Origin: Phycisphaerae bacterium
Lineage (GTDB): Bacteria > Planctomycetota > Phycisphaerae > Tepidisphaerales > Tepidisphaeraceae
Assembly (NCBI GenBank): GCA_030448225.1
Contig: JAUJNJ010000014.1
Location: 1 to 34,937, forward strand
Direction of reading: 5' to 3'
DNA: 34,937 nt
Positions 9,421 through 17,474 of the stretch are shown here, one piece after another. The notes under the pieces are model-generated. The model worked only from the letters and a program-made list of their open reading frames with translations, was not told the origin of the DNA and did no database searches. The position numbers and the translations under genes are program-made. The stretch's first letter is position 1; each line of letters begins with the position of its first letter.

Positions 9421-9503
9421 GGCGCTATTAATCGTTACGCACCCATCGAAGACTGCGGGAGCGCGGGAACAACTTCCACGGTCCCGGGCGCTGTACTAAC
9501 CAG

Positions 9504-9758
9504 TCATCGCGGGTTGCGCTCGGCGCGGTCCAGCGCGTCCATGAGCGTGAAGGGCGCCAGGCGATAGCGCGCCACTTCTACCCCGTTCACGCAGACGACG
9601 GGGATCAGCTTTTTGTACCTCTCGTAATCCGCCGGGTCCTGCTCGATGTCGCGGACTTCCAGTTCGAACGGCTTGGCGCGCTGCACCGTGCGAACGGTCT
9701 GCTCGACCGACTCGCACAGGTGGCAGCCCGGGAGGCCGTACAGCGTCACGCGCGTCAT
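9504..9758 (-). CDS. Glutaredoxin-like protein (DUF836 type)
   Basis: 84 residues, one thioredoxin-fold domain. The start MTRVTLYGLPGCHLCESVEQ gives beta1 and the redox motif CHLC at the head of helix 1; FELEVRDIEQDPADYERYKK and the cis-Pro segment LIPVVCVNGVEVARYRL follow, as expected for the glutaredoxin-like family PF05768. It should carry out thiol-disulfide exchange in the cytoplasm; the partner is unknown. It starts 8 bases after the stop of the TIM-barrel gene on the same strand, so the two are very likely one transcript and perhaps act on the same pathway. A longer open frame reaching upstream is just the other frame of that neighbour. Confidence 0.86.
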   Translation of the reverse strand: MTRVTLYGLPGCHLCESVEQTVRTVQRAKPFELEVRDIEQDPADYERYKKLIPVVCVNGVEVARYRLAPFTLMDALDRAERNPR

Positions 9759-9766
9759 GGTGATCG

Positions 9767-10606
9767 TCAGCCGAAGAAGTCTCGAAGAAAACGGTAACTC
9801 TTGTCGGCCGCGTCCTGCGGGTGCTCGGTGTGGGTGTAGAGTTCCACGGTGAGGAATCGGTCGTAGGTGATCTGCCGCAGTGCGTCGCGGAGGGCGGGCC
9901 AGTCGAACGTGCCTTCGCCGGGGATCATGTGGTAGTGCTTGCGGCCGGGCAGGTCCTCGACGTGCAGATTCCAGATCCGGCCCTTCAGCATCGCCACGAC
10001 GTCGCCGATCGACTCGCCGATGACGACGCTGTGGCCGATGTCGAGGTTCGCGCCGAACCGCGGGTGGCCGAGGCGGTCGATCCACTCGCGGAGTTCGGCG
10101 ATGTATTCGAGGTAGAGCCCCGGCTCGCACTCGATGCCGACGTTGACGCCGAGCGCGTCGGCGCGGTCGAGGATCGGCTTGATCGACTCGGCGAACTGCC
10201 CCGCCGCCTTGTCCGGCGGCATCCCGCCGAGGAGTCGGCCGCTGGTGATGCTGACATTCGGCGCGTCGACGTCCTTCGCGAACTGAAGCGTCCGCAGGAT
10301 GAGGTCCGTCCGGTCCTTCCGGTACTGCGGGATCGGGCTGATGAGGCTTGGCTCGAAGTACGGCTCCGGCGGCGCGTGGCGCCAGTAGCCGAACGAGCAG
10401 TTGCAATTGATGTTGCTGACGGCCAGGCCCGTCTCGTCGAGCGTCTTGCGGACCGACGACGTCAGCGCGGCGTCGATCTTGGCCGGGTACGCGTGCGGCT
10501 CGTCCGCCAGGATCTCGACCCCGTCGAAGCCGGCGGCCTTGATGCCGCGCAGGGCGGCGTCGAGCGGGTGGCGCGTGTAGGCGTTGGTGGAGAAGGCGAG
10601 CTTCAT
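9767..10606 (-). CDS. Sugar phosphate isomerase/epimerase family TIM-barrel protein
   Basis: 279 residues of the xylose-isomerase-like TIM-barrel family (PF01261, AP-endonuclease-2 fold). It begins MKLAFSTNAYTRHPLDAALR with the first beta strand; conserved metal-site segments are visible: GIKAAGFDGVEILADEPHAY (Glu), GVNVGIECEPGL (Glu), GANLDIGHSVV (Asp and His), WNLHVEDLPGRKHYH (His and Asp) and RFLTVELYTH (Glu). Family members isomerise or epimerise sugars or related metabolites; the substrate cannot be told from sequence. An upstream in-frame extension to 10843 exists, but the MKLAFS start fits the family. No strong ribosome site is seen. It is followed at 8 bases by the glutaredoxin-like gene. 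Confidence 0.87.
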   Translation of the reverse strand: MKLAFSTNAYTRHPLDAALRGIKAAGFDGVEILADEPHAYPAKIDAALTSSVRKTLDETGLAVSNINCNCSFGYWRHAPPEPYFEPSLISPIPQYRKDRTDLILRTLQFAKDVDAPNVSITSGRLLGGMPPDKAAGQFAESIKPILDRADALGVNVGIECEPGLYLEYIAELREWIDRLGHPRFGANLDIGHSVVIGESIGDVVAMLKGRIWNLHVEDLPGRKHYHMIPGEGTFDWPALRDALRQITYDRFLTVELYTHTEHPQDAADKSYRFLRDFFG

Positions 10607-10861
10607 CGGCGGGCAATCTTGCGAGCGCGGCCGGCGATTGCAAGCGGGGGATTGGGCTGGGGGGATCGGCCGAATACGGACGTCGAACGCAACGGGTGCA
10701 ATCCCAATGCGTGACGACTCCCTTCCCGGTGCTCCGCTCGACGAGCAGACCGAGGGCTTCCGCCCGCCGCTATTAAGTAAGAACGACGATGTTATGCGAC
10801 GGGCACGGTGCTGACGCGACACGCGGGGAAGTGGAGACAGCACGACATTTTTACCGAGGTG

Positions 10862-11558
10862 TCACGAGTCGATCGCCGCGAGGGGGTCGGCCTCGCCGAT
10901 CGATGCGGCTAGCCTCCGGAGCGCATCCTTCAGGGCGACGACCTCCGCCTCGAGGACCTCCACCCGCCCCGCCAGCGAGGGCCCGGCCGTCGGGGCGGGC
11001 GCGGCGGGTGCACCGCCCGCGCCTGCGGCTGCCGACGGGGTGCCCGGCACGGGCTCGGGGTGCAGGTCGGGGCTGAGCAACTGGGCGTATCGCTCAGCGC
11101 GGCTGCCGGGTGACGGTGGGAGTTCTTTCACGAGCGGTTCGGGGCGTTCGGACAGTGCCCGCAGCATGTCGCGGACGACGTCGAGCGACTCCAGCGGCGC
11201 CATCCGAGACGCCCGGCCGCGCGCTCGCCGATCGTCTGCGGCCCGTGCGCAACAGCAGTTCGGCCAGAATCGCCGCCTCGGACGTGCGGACGCGGAGCGT
11301 CTCGGTCGCGTGGTGCCGGAACTTGTGGACGCGGTTGCCCGGCACGTCCACGCGAATCACCAGCCCTTTGCCTCTCAGACCCTCGACGGCGTCGAACGCG
11401 GCGTCCTCGGTCATCGTCTGGACCGGGTCGCGGTTGTTCTTCTGGTTCGACCCGTTCACGACCGCGTTGATCGACAGCGGGTACTGGTCCGGCGTCGTCG
11501 TCGCCTTCTCGATCAACACGCCCAGCACCCGGCACTCATCGGGGGTTAACTCGACCAT
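10862..11558 (-). CDS. yceH: YceH-like protein (DUF480), two frameshifts
   Basis: The start MVELTPDECRVLGVLIEKAT at 11558 and TTPDQYPLSINAVVNGSNQK with NRDPV are the signature of the YceH/DUF480 family, which has two winged-helix units. The frame holds through SEAAILAELLLRTG, then shifts near 11225-11250. The next expected piece, GPQTIGE, is in a second frame, and MAPLESLDVVRDMLRALSER with LVKELPPSPGSRAERYAQLL in a third, running to 10862. The C-terminal tail is Pro/Ala-rich followed by a coiled coil (VEVLEAEVVALKDALRRLAA), as in other YceH proteins. Both shifts fall in a GC-rich run (CGCGCGGCCGGGCG), so they are probably sequence errors. The molecular role of YceH is unknown. It faces the TrhA gene divergently across about 120 bases. 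Confidence 0.82.
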
Positions 11559-11678
11559 AGGACGCAGTGTACGAAGGGCGCAGCCGGAGGGAAGACCAGA
11601 GCCCCCAGCTTCACTTTTGCGACGGGAGACGGATAAATATCGGACGCTCGCGTACCATTCTGCCGATAGGACTTCCAC

Positions 11679-12326
11679 GTGAACACGATACGCCGATGCA
11701 TCAAGGACCCGTTCCCCGGGTTGTCTCACTGGTTCGGCGCCGTCCTGTCGGTCGCCGCGCTGGTGGCGTTGCTGGTGGTGGCGCAGGGGCGGACGCTGCA
11801 CGTCGTCAGCTTCGCGGTCTACGGCTCGTGCCTGATCCTCGTGTACCTCGCCAGCGCCCTGGCCCACTCGCTGCGCTGCTCGCCGAAGGTGGGCGACCGG
11901 CTCGACCGCTTCGACTACGCCGCCATCTTCCTGATGATCGCCGGGACGTACACGCCGCTCTGCCTGGTGCTCCTGAACGGCGTGCTCGGCTGGACGCTGC
12001 TGATCACGGTGTGGACCATCGCGATCGTGGGCATCGTGGGCGTGTTCCACGGCTGGGGTTGCGGCACTCGATCCGGGTGTCGCTTTACGTCGTGATGGGC
12101 TGGCTCGCCCTCGCCGCCGCCGGTGAACTCCGGGCGGGTGCTGCCGCCGTCGGGCATCGCGCTGCTCGCGGGCGGCGGGGTGATCTCTCGATCGGCGCGA
12201 TCGTCTTCCTTACCGACAAGCCCCACCTCCTGGCCCGGCCGCTTCGCCGCCCACGACCTCTGGCACGTGCTGGTCCTGCTCGGCAGCGGCTGCCATTTCC
12301 TGCTGATGCTTCAGTTCGTCGCTTAG
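11679..12326 (+). CDS. trhA: TrhA / hemolysin III family membrane protein (frameshifted)
   Basis: The likely start is GTG at 11679 (VNTIRRCIKDPFPGLSHWFG) with AGGA upstream. The protein shows the seven-helix PAQR/hemolysin III pattern: LSHWFGAVLSVAALVALLVV, YLASALAHSLRCSP, DRFDYAAIFLMIAGTYTPLC and, at the end, FAAHDLWHVLVLLGSGCHFL. The conserved histidines of these motifs, which bind zinc in PAQR proteins, are visible. Between 12050 and 12240 the frame changes at least four times as two compensating pairs: IRVSLYVVMGWLALAA and SIGAIVFLTDKPHL lie in other frames while both ends share one. The whole reads as one normal-length protein of about 215 residues with sequence errors. Function in bacteria is linked to membrane energetics and fluidity, not to true hemolysis. 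Confidence 0.85.
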
Positions 12327-12410
12327 CCGGCGACCGGCGTACCGGTGGTCGACGCGGCGGCCGTCACCGCGCCAGAGGCTCCGCCGGCTTCAAGGGCGTC
12401 GCGGGCCGGG

Positions 12411-13143
12411 TCACCGGCGTGGGTGCGGCCGGCTGTATTCCTTCTCCAGTTGTTGCAGGAACGCTTCTAAGAGTCGGTGGTTCGCGCGCGTCTGCGTCAC
12501 GATGAGGCGACCGCCCAACTCCCGGACGGCGCCCGCCACGCCGCCGTTGTCGCCAACTGTCCGGGTCGACCAGTTCCTGCATCACCCGGACGATCTCCTC
12601 GACCGACTCCTCGCGGGTGCGGAGGCCGTGATGATCCTCCGGCACGGCCGTGGCCTGCGCGACGTAACTCGCTCGTATCAGATCGATAAGCAGGCGGACG
12701 TCGTACATCTTCGTCGTCGTGCTCAAGATCCCCTCGGCGGTGGAGATGAAGACGATGTTCTCCCGCGGTTCCCAGCGCAGCTCGAGGTCCCGGCTGTAAA
12801 GGGGAAGCAGGATCCGCAGCACCTGTTCGAGCGTCACGTCCCACAGTCGGATCTTCGCCGTTCTCTTCAGATGGACGCCGGCCGTCTCCAGAACCCGTGT
12901 GTCGAGGACGATGTTGGCGAGCGCCGCGTCGCGGACGTGGTCGAGCGCCTCGTCGAGTGTGAGGTCTTCGATTCGAATTGACACGAAAACCCGCTCGAGC
13001 GGCTCCCACTCTAGCGCACCCTGTTGGAGCACCGCCTCGCCGGAGCCGGCCGGGCGGGTCTGCGCCGGCTGAGTGCCCGGGGCCGCGAAGGCCAGGGTGG
13101 GCAGGAGGAGGACGAGCCACGGGAGCGGACGGCGGAAGAACAT
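12411..13143 (-). CDS. Secreted protein with secretin-N (STN)-like domain, paralogue 1 (one frameshift)
   Basis: Signal peptide MFFRRPLPWLVLLLPTLAFA at 13143. After a short linker, SIRIEDLTLDEALDHVRDAA with ANIVLDTRVLETAGVHLKRT and IRLWDVTLEQVLRILL form an STN/N0-like small beta-alpha-beta domain of the type found at the N-termini of secretins and TonB receptors. The second half has KMYDVRLLIDLI and EESVEEIVRVMQELVDPDSW. A single missing base near 12553 breaks the frame; the expected continuation NGGVAGAVRELGGRLIVTQT and HRLLEAFLQQLEKEYSRPHP is intact in the next frame and stops at 12411. No secretin beta-domain follows. The protein is probably periplasmic. It matches the gene at 13705-14664 in layout and motifs, and lies beside the zinc-ribbon gene on the same strand (15 bases). 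Function unknown. Confidence 0.75.
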
Positions 13144-13157
13144 GGGACGTCCTCGGG

Positions 13158-13826
13158 TCAGGACTTCGGGGCGATGGGGGTGCCGCACTCGGTGCAGCGG
13201 TCGGTGGCGGCGCGCAAATCGTAGCCGCACCGCGCGCATAGGCCGCGGAGCCGGCGGCGCCGGTCCCGCAGGGCGAGCCGCGCCAACCGCAGCGGCGGCA
13301 GGAGCGCGACGCCACCGAGGAACCAGAGCGGGACGGCGATGACTTGGTGGACCGGCGTCGCCGCCGCCGGCGCGGCGGTCGATCGGGCGAAGCCGAAGCC
13401 GAGCCGCTCGCGCTTGTCGGTCACCTCCCCGTACACACGTTCGTACGTCGGGTCGAGCGCCGCCGGCACGACGCCGTCGCACAGCATCGTGAGGCCGCGC
13501 TCGCGGCCGAAGGTCAGGTCGCTGAGGACGACGAACGCCCGCCCGCGGTGAGCGGCGACGCCCTGTATTTCGCCGCGCGGCGTGAAGAAGACGGCGTAGT
13601 ACGACCGCGCGGGCGCGCGGACCATAAGCAGCGCGATCGCCACGAGTGGCAGCATCGCCGCCGCCCAGCGCAGCAACCTCGCCGCCCGCGACCCCCGTCG
13701 CGGCTCAGCGGCCGAAGAGGTCTCTGGCACTCGCCGGGCGGTCACGTCGGGCACGCTCCGTGATGTAGCCGCCGGTGCTGGGGCCGAAGAGGCCGGCACC
13801 GCTTTCCTGCCGGTCATGCCGGGCAT
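13158..13826 (-). CDS. Membrane protein with C-terminal CxxCGYDLR zinc ribbon
   Basis: One membrane helix near the N-terminus (WAAAMLPLVAIALLMVR), an extracytoplasmic beta-rich part (SYYAVFFTPRGEIQGVAAHR and FVVLSDLTFGRERGLTM), a second helix (HQVIAVPLWFLGGVALLPPL) and a C-terminal ribbon LCARCGYDLRAATDRCTECG. The ribbon motif is characteristic of Planctomycetota membrane proteins. The start is uncertain: the open frame begins at ATG 13826, overlapping the upstream gene by 122 bases, while GTG at 13730 would give a 26-base overlap and a start just before the first helix. I favour a start near 13730. It sits between the two paralogous STN-like genes, all on one strand, so the three may form an operon. 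Function unknown. Confidence 0.7.
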   Translation of the reverse strand: MPGMTGRKAVPASSAPAPAATSRSVPDVTARRVPETSSAAEPRRGSRAARLLRWAAAMLPLVAIALLMVRAPARSYYAVFFTPRGEIQGVAAHRGRAFVVLSDLTFGRERGLTMLCDGVVPAALDPTYERVYGEVTDKRERLGFGFARSTAAPAAATPVHQVIAVPLWFLGGVALLPPLRLARLALRDRRRRLRGLCARCGYDLRAATDRCTECGTPIAPKS

Positions 13827-14664
13827 GCTCCGTTAGTCCGGGCGAATCCGGGCGGTAGCCGCTGGTGTTGCGAAGGTCCGCCAGCACCGCCTCGATCTCG
13901 CGGTGCACCGCCGGCCGGTGCTCGACGAGAAGAAAAGGCCCCGCGATCTCGAGAACGCCCATCGATCCGCCGTTGGACGACCAATCGTCGGGGGCAACCG
14001 TCCCTCCGATGAGACCGGCGTAGGTGTCGACGACATCCTTCGCTTCCGTCAGAAGTTCTTCGCCCTCGAATTGCGGATCGAAGAAACATACCCAAGTTGG
14101 GTGCGTGCTCGGCGGCAACTGTGCGACCTCGGCCGCTCGCGCCGCGATAGCCGCCTCGACCGACTCGCCCGGCGGGACCTGGTAAAGCTGGCGCAGGTCC
14201 GAATCCACGAGGTCGCGAAGGTCGTACAAACGCCTCACCTTGCACGCCGCGGCGACCGACGCGTCGTCGCCGAGGACGATGGCGTTACCCGCGACGTCGA
14301 AACGAAGCACCGGAGGCGCCGGGCTGACCGGCTGCGCTGGCGCTTGGATCAGCAGGCACTCGAGCGCCGTCCGGGCCGTCACGTTGAACAACCGCAGGCG
14401 GATCGGCCCGTGGGGGTCGATGCCGGCGGATTCAAGGGCGGTCCAGTCCACCCGGATCTCGATGCCGGCCTGATGCGCGAGAGATTCGACCGCGCTTTGA
14501 AACGGGACGTCAACGAACTGGACGTGACCAATTCGGGCTGCGAGACGAGCCTCGACGGCGGGCGGGTCGGGGAGCGACGCCTCGCGGACCCGACCTCGGT
14601 TCACCCAAAGCAGGACGACCGCCGCCGCCACCGAAGATGCCGCAAGGAGCCGTCGTCGCGTCAT
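13705..14664 (-). CDS. Secreted or anchored protein with secretin-N (STN)-like domain, paralogue 2
   Basis: 319 residues. It opens with an Arg-rich signal anchor (MTRRRLLAASSVAAAVVLLW). The STN-like domain reads VQFVDVPFQSAVESLAHQAG and IEIRVDWTALESAGIDPHGP, then LRLFNVTARTALECLL. The second half shows KVRRLYDLRDLVDSDLRQLY, VAPDDWSSNGGSMGVLEIAG and FLLVEHRPAVHREIEAVLAD, matching paralogue 1 motif for motif (YDvR-L-D; DxWxxNGG; H-xx-I/L-E-L). The C-terminus carries two imperfect copies of a unit of about 20 residues (LTEHARHDRQESGAGLFG and ITERARRDRPASARDLFG), ending at the stop at 13705. No enzyme motif is seen. A G-rich site precedes the ATG. Role unknown; likely periplasmic, possibly part of a cell-envelope assembly with its paralogue. 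Confidence 0.78.
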   Translation of the reverse strand: MTRRRLLAASSVAAAVVLLWVNRGRVREASLPDPPAVEARLAARIGHVQFVDVPFQSAVESLAHQAGIEIRVDWTALESAGIDPHGPIRLRLFNVTARTALECLLIQAPAQPVSPAPPVLRFDVAGNAIVLGDDASVAAACKVRRLYDLRDLVDSDLRQLYQVPPGESVEAAIAARAAEVAQLPPSTHPTWVCFFDPQFEGEELLTEAKDVVDTYAGLIGGTVAPDDWSSNGGSMGVLEIAGPFLLVEHRPAVHREIEAVLADLRNTSGYRPDSPGLTEHARHDRQESGAGLFGPSTGGYITERARRDRPASARDLFGR

Positions 14665-14972
14665 CGTGAAACCCCCGGTCTGGACGAAGGTCGTGTCGCT
14701 TGCGCCCCCCGCTCCGCGTGCCCGACGGCGAATCCGGACCGTAACTGTCCGCCGGCACGCAAGCTACCGACATGCGGGCGGCGGCGTCAAACGGAATCGT
14801 GGATCGTTCCGCTCAGTCCGGTCGTCGCGGGGCCGGCGGCTTGTGCGACACGCCGTTATTGGCTACACTTTCCCGCTTTACACGCGGGCGACCGGACCGA
14901 CCGCCCGCCCCGTCAGGGCGGCCCGCGGCGTCCGCACCCGTTTTCGCCGCCGGCCACAGCAGGAGAGTCGTC
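14665..14972 (+). other. Divergent intergenic region and aroF leader
   Basis: 308 bases between the divergent STN-like gene and aroF. The only structure I see is a candidate promoter (14841-14869), a leader of roughly 95 bases after it containing a CCGCCC/GGGCGG hairpin with a 9-base loop (14901-14921), and the aroF ribosome site AGGAG at 14961-14965. The hairpin has no T-run and no leader peptide rich in aromatic residues is evident, so attenuation is not supported. Confidence 0.45.
14841..14869 (+). promoter_or_regulatory. Candidate sigma-70-type promoter for aroF
   Basis: TTGTGC (14841-14846) and TACACT (14864-14869) are separated by 17 bases, inside the only relatively AT-rich patch of this gap. 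Each hexamer is an imperfect match to consensus (TTGACA, TATAAT). The implied transcript would start about 97 bases before the aroF start codon. Confidence 0.35.
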
Positions 14973-15965
14973 TTGATCATCGTGATGAACTCCAACGCCC
15001 CGCAAGAGTCGATCGACCGAGTCGTTTCGGAGATCGAGCGCATGGGAAGCAAGGCCCACCTGTCGCGCGGGAAGTTCCGCACGGTGATCGGCGCGATGGG
15101 CGAGGAGTCGGCCCGCGACCAGGACCACCTCAAGGCCCGCGACGGCGTCGAGAAGGTCGTCCCGATCATGAAGCCGTACAAGCTCGCCAGCCGCGAGTTC
15201 CACGAGGACGACACGGTCGTCGAGGTCGGCGGCGGTAAGGTGCCGACGGTGAAGATCGGCGGCAGCCACGCCGTCTGCATCTCCGGCCCCTGCGCGGTCG
15301 AGAACGAAACGATGCTCCGCACGATCGCCCGCCACGTCCGCGACGGCGGCGCGACGATCCTCCGCGGGGGCGTGTACAAGCCGCGCACGAGCCCCTACTC
15401 GTTCCAGGGCCTGGGCCTCGAGGCGCTGAAGTGGATGCGGGCGACCGGCGACGAGCTCGGCATGCCGATCTGCGTCGAGGTGATGGACACCCGCCAGGTC
15501 GCCGACATGGAGCCGCTCGTCGACATGTTCCAGATCGGCGCGCGGAACATGCAGAACTTCGACCTGCTCCGCGAGGTCGGCAAGACCCGCAAGGCCGTCC
15601 TGCTGAAGCGCGGGCTGGCCGCGACGGTGAAGGACTGGCTCCTGAGCGCCGAGTACGTGCTGAGCCAGGGGAACCGCGGCGTCGTGCTGTGCGAGCGCGG
15701 GATCAAGACCTTCGAGGACAGCATCCGCTACACGATGGACATCAGCAGCATCCCCGTCGCCCGCCAGTGGAGCCACCTGCCGATGATCGTCGACCCGAGC
15801 CACGCGGCCGGCAAGCGCGACTACGTCGCCGCATTGGCGATGGGCGGCGTGGCGGCCGGCGCGCACGGCATCATCGTCGAGGTCCACTACAACCCCGCCG
15901 AGGCCCAGTGCGACGGCCCGCAGGCCCTGCTGCCCGAGGCGTTCAGGACCCTGATCAGACCCTGA
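14973..15965 (+). CDS. aroF: 3-deoxy-7-phosphoheptulonate (DAHP) synthase, AroF type with N-terminal ferredoxin-like domain
   Basis: First enzyme of the shikimate pathway, condensing erythrose 4-phosphate with phosphoenolpyruvate. TTG at 14973 is chosen because it gives the family N-terminus (LIIVMNSNAPQESIDRVVSE) and AGGAG lies 7 bases upstream. Residues 1-70 are the ferredoxin-like regulatory domain of type I-beta enzymes; the catalytic barrel shows GPCAVE (about 105), ILRGGVYKPRTSPYSFQGLG, QIGARNMQNFDLLREVGKT, VLLKRG, WSHLPMIVDPSHAAGKRDYV and IIVEVHYNPAEAQCDGPQAL. The frame as read stops at 15965 after LLPEAFRTLIRP, but just downstream another frame reads TLM then LRQVAAINKMEFAEVGELAT and ends in TAA at 16036-16038. 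A small indel near 15950 has probably cut off about 20 C-terminal residues. The frame is otherwise intact. Confidence 0.95.
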   Translation: MIIVMNSNAPQESIDRVVSEIERMGSKAHLSRGKFRTVIGAMGEESARDQDHLKARDGVEKVVPIMKPYKLASREFHEDDTVVEVGGGKVPTVKIGGSHAVCISGPCAVENETMLRTIARHVRDGGATILRGGVYKPRTSPYSFQGLGLEALKWMRATGDELGMPICVEVMDTRQVADMEPLVDMFQIGARNMQNFDLLREVGKTRKAVLLKRGLAATVKDWLLSAEYVLSQGNRGVVLCERGIKTFEDSIRYTMDISSIPVARQWSHLPMIVDPSHAAGKRDYVAALAMGGVAAGAHGIIVEVHYNPAEAQCDGPQALLPEAFRTLIRP

Positions 15966-16047
15966 TGACCAACTCCGCCAGGTCGCCGCCATCAACAAGA
16001 TGGAGTTCGCGGAGGTCGGGGAACTGGCGACGGCTTAAGAAGAGATT

Positions 16048-16173
16048 CTTCACCACGGAGCACACGGAGAGCATCGAGAAGAGAAAAAGAGTGAGTAGCG
16101 CGAGCGACCCGCCGTCTCTCCTCTCTCAGTTCTTCTGCTCTGCTCCGTGTACACCGTGGCCTCCGTGGTGAAC
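16048..16173. repeat. Long imperfect inverted repeat (CACCACGGAG family) between aroF and tpiA
   Basis: Left arm TTCACCACGGAGCACACGGA (from about 16049); right arm ends CTCCGTGTACACCGTGGCCT plus CCGTGGTGAA at 16172. Inner segments also pair: GAGAAGAGAAAAAGAG-GAG on the left against CTCTCTCCTCTCTCAGTTCT on the right. The element spans essentially all of the gap, from 9 bases after the inferred aroF stop (16038) to 21 bases before the tpiA ATG. No open frame in it looks like protein. Confidence 0.65.
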
Positions 16174-16194
16174 CCGCATTTGGAAATCCGAGAG

Positions 16195-17032
16195 ATGGCG
16201 AGAACGAAGTTTATTGCCGGCAACTGGAAGATGAACACGTCCAAGGCGTCGGCGGTCGCGCTCGCGAAGAGCGTGGCGGCCGGGGGCGCGAAATCGGGCG
16301 TGGAGGTCGGCGTCGCGCCGCCGTTCGTCTACCTCGACCTGGTCGGGCAGGCGCTGGCGGGGTCGAACGTGATGCTCGGCAGGACGTCTGCGAACTGCCC
16401 AACGGCGCCGCCACCGGCGAGATCTCGGTCGAGATGCTGAAGGACCTCGGCGTGCGCTTCGTTCTCACCGGCCACAGCGAGCGGCGGCACGTCTTCCGCG
16501 ACCCGACTGAAATCGTGGCGAAGAAGGCGACGGCGGTCTACAACGCCGGCCTCGTCCTCGTGCACTGCGTCGGCGAGAAGCTCGAGGAGCGCGACGCGAA
16601 TCACACGCTGGCGGTGGTGAGCGAGCAACTCGCGGAACTGAGCCCCAAGATCGACGACCCGAGCCGCCTCGTCATCGCCTACGAGCCCGTCTGGGCGATC
16701 GGCACCGGCCGCAACGCGACCGACGAGCAGGCGCAGGAAGTCCACGCGTACATCCGCGACGAGCTCGGCAAGAGCTACGACGCCGACTTCGCCGACCGCG
16801 TGCGGATCCAGTACGGCGGCAGCATGAAGCCGGAGAACGCCAAGGGCCTGCTGGCCCAGGCCGACGTCGACGGCGGCCTGATCGGCGCGCGCGGCTGAAG
16901 CCGGAAAGCTTCCTCGGCATCGTGAACGCGGCCGTGAACCGCGGCGACGGACGCGGATCAACGCCGGTCGAGGGCGCGGGGCCGGTCGGGTCTGATCGGC
17001 GTTCACCGGCGTTCATCCGCGGTTGGAGATAA
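16195..17032 (+). CDS. tpiA: Triosephosphate isomerase (two frameshifts)
   Basis: Interconverts dihydroxyacetone phosphate and glyceraldehyde 3-phosphate in glycolysis. MARTKFIAGNWKMNTSKASA carries the catalytic Lys in NWKMN. At about 16380 the frame breaks: the expected sequence continues QDVCELPNGAATGEISVEML in the next frame, with VLTGHSERRHVFRD (catalytic His), VIAYEPVWAIGTG (catalytic Glu) and RIQYGGSMKPENAK. At about 16885 it breaks again (as read, stop at 16898); the expected end GLIGG then LKPESFLGIVNAAVNRGD lies in a third frame, which runs on into an inverted repeat and stops at 17032. All catalytic residues are present. Both breaks are in GCGC-rich runs and look like sequence errors. 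The gene sits four bases before secG, the usual planctomycete neighbour. Confidence 0.88.
16945..17024. repeat. Inverted repeat (CGCGGATCAACGCCG family) between tpiA and secG
   Basis: Left arm GGACGCGGATCAACGCCGGT; right arm ATCGGCGTTCACCGGCGTTC then ATCCGCGG. They pair as an imperfect dyad. The element occupies the tpiA/secG junction; the last part of the tpiA frame reads through it and the secG ATG follows 11 bases after it. Confidence 0.6.
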
Positions 17033-17035
17033 CCC

Positions 17036-17429
17036 ATGACGTTCCTCTTCTACCTGACGATGGTGCTGTTCATCCTCGTCGCGCTCATGATGGTCCTGCT
17101 GATCCTCATCCAGAAGGGCCGGGCGGCGTCGCTCGCCAGCGCGCGTTCGGCGGCGCGGGCGGCAACACGCAGCGTTCGGGTCCACGTCCTGCGTCGTGCT
17201 GCCCTGGGCGACGAGCAGCGTCTTCGGCGACTTCATCGTGCTCGCCGTCGCGCTCAACCTCATCGCCAACCACCGCCAGGACCAGGCCGACGTCGCCGCC
17301 GGCGTGACCGAGCCCGCCGCGACTGCGGTCGAGACGGTCCCGGGCGCGGTGCCGACGCCGGCCCCGATTCCCGCACCCGCAGGGGCACCCGCGCCGCCCG
17401 ACGCGACGCCGGTCGAACAGCCCCGCTAA
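17036..17429 (+). CDS. secG: Preprotein translocase subunit SecG (frameshifted)
   Basis: SecG, a small two-helix partner of the SecYEG protein-export channel in the inner membrane. The first helix is clear: MTFLFYLTMVLFILVALMMV then LLILIQKGR, the conserved LxQxGKGG-like end. The following glycine-rich cytoplasmic loop is scrambled by frame changes; FGGAGGNT appears in a second frame, and WATSSVFGDFIVLAVALNLI, the second helix, in a third. That last frame continues into an Ala/Pro-rich tail ending ATPVEQPR at 17429, common in planctomycete SecG. At least two indels lie within 17120-17220. GGAG precedes the ATG by 6-10 bases. The position after tpiA is typical and supports the call. Confidence 0.85.
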
Positions 17430-17474
17430 CGCGTCCGCGGCCGGCGGGCAGACCTCACGACACAGAAGGCTCGA

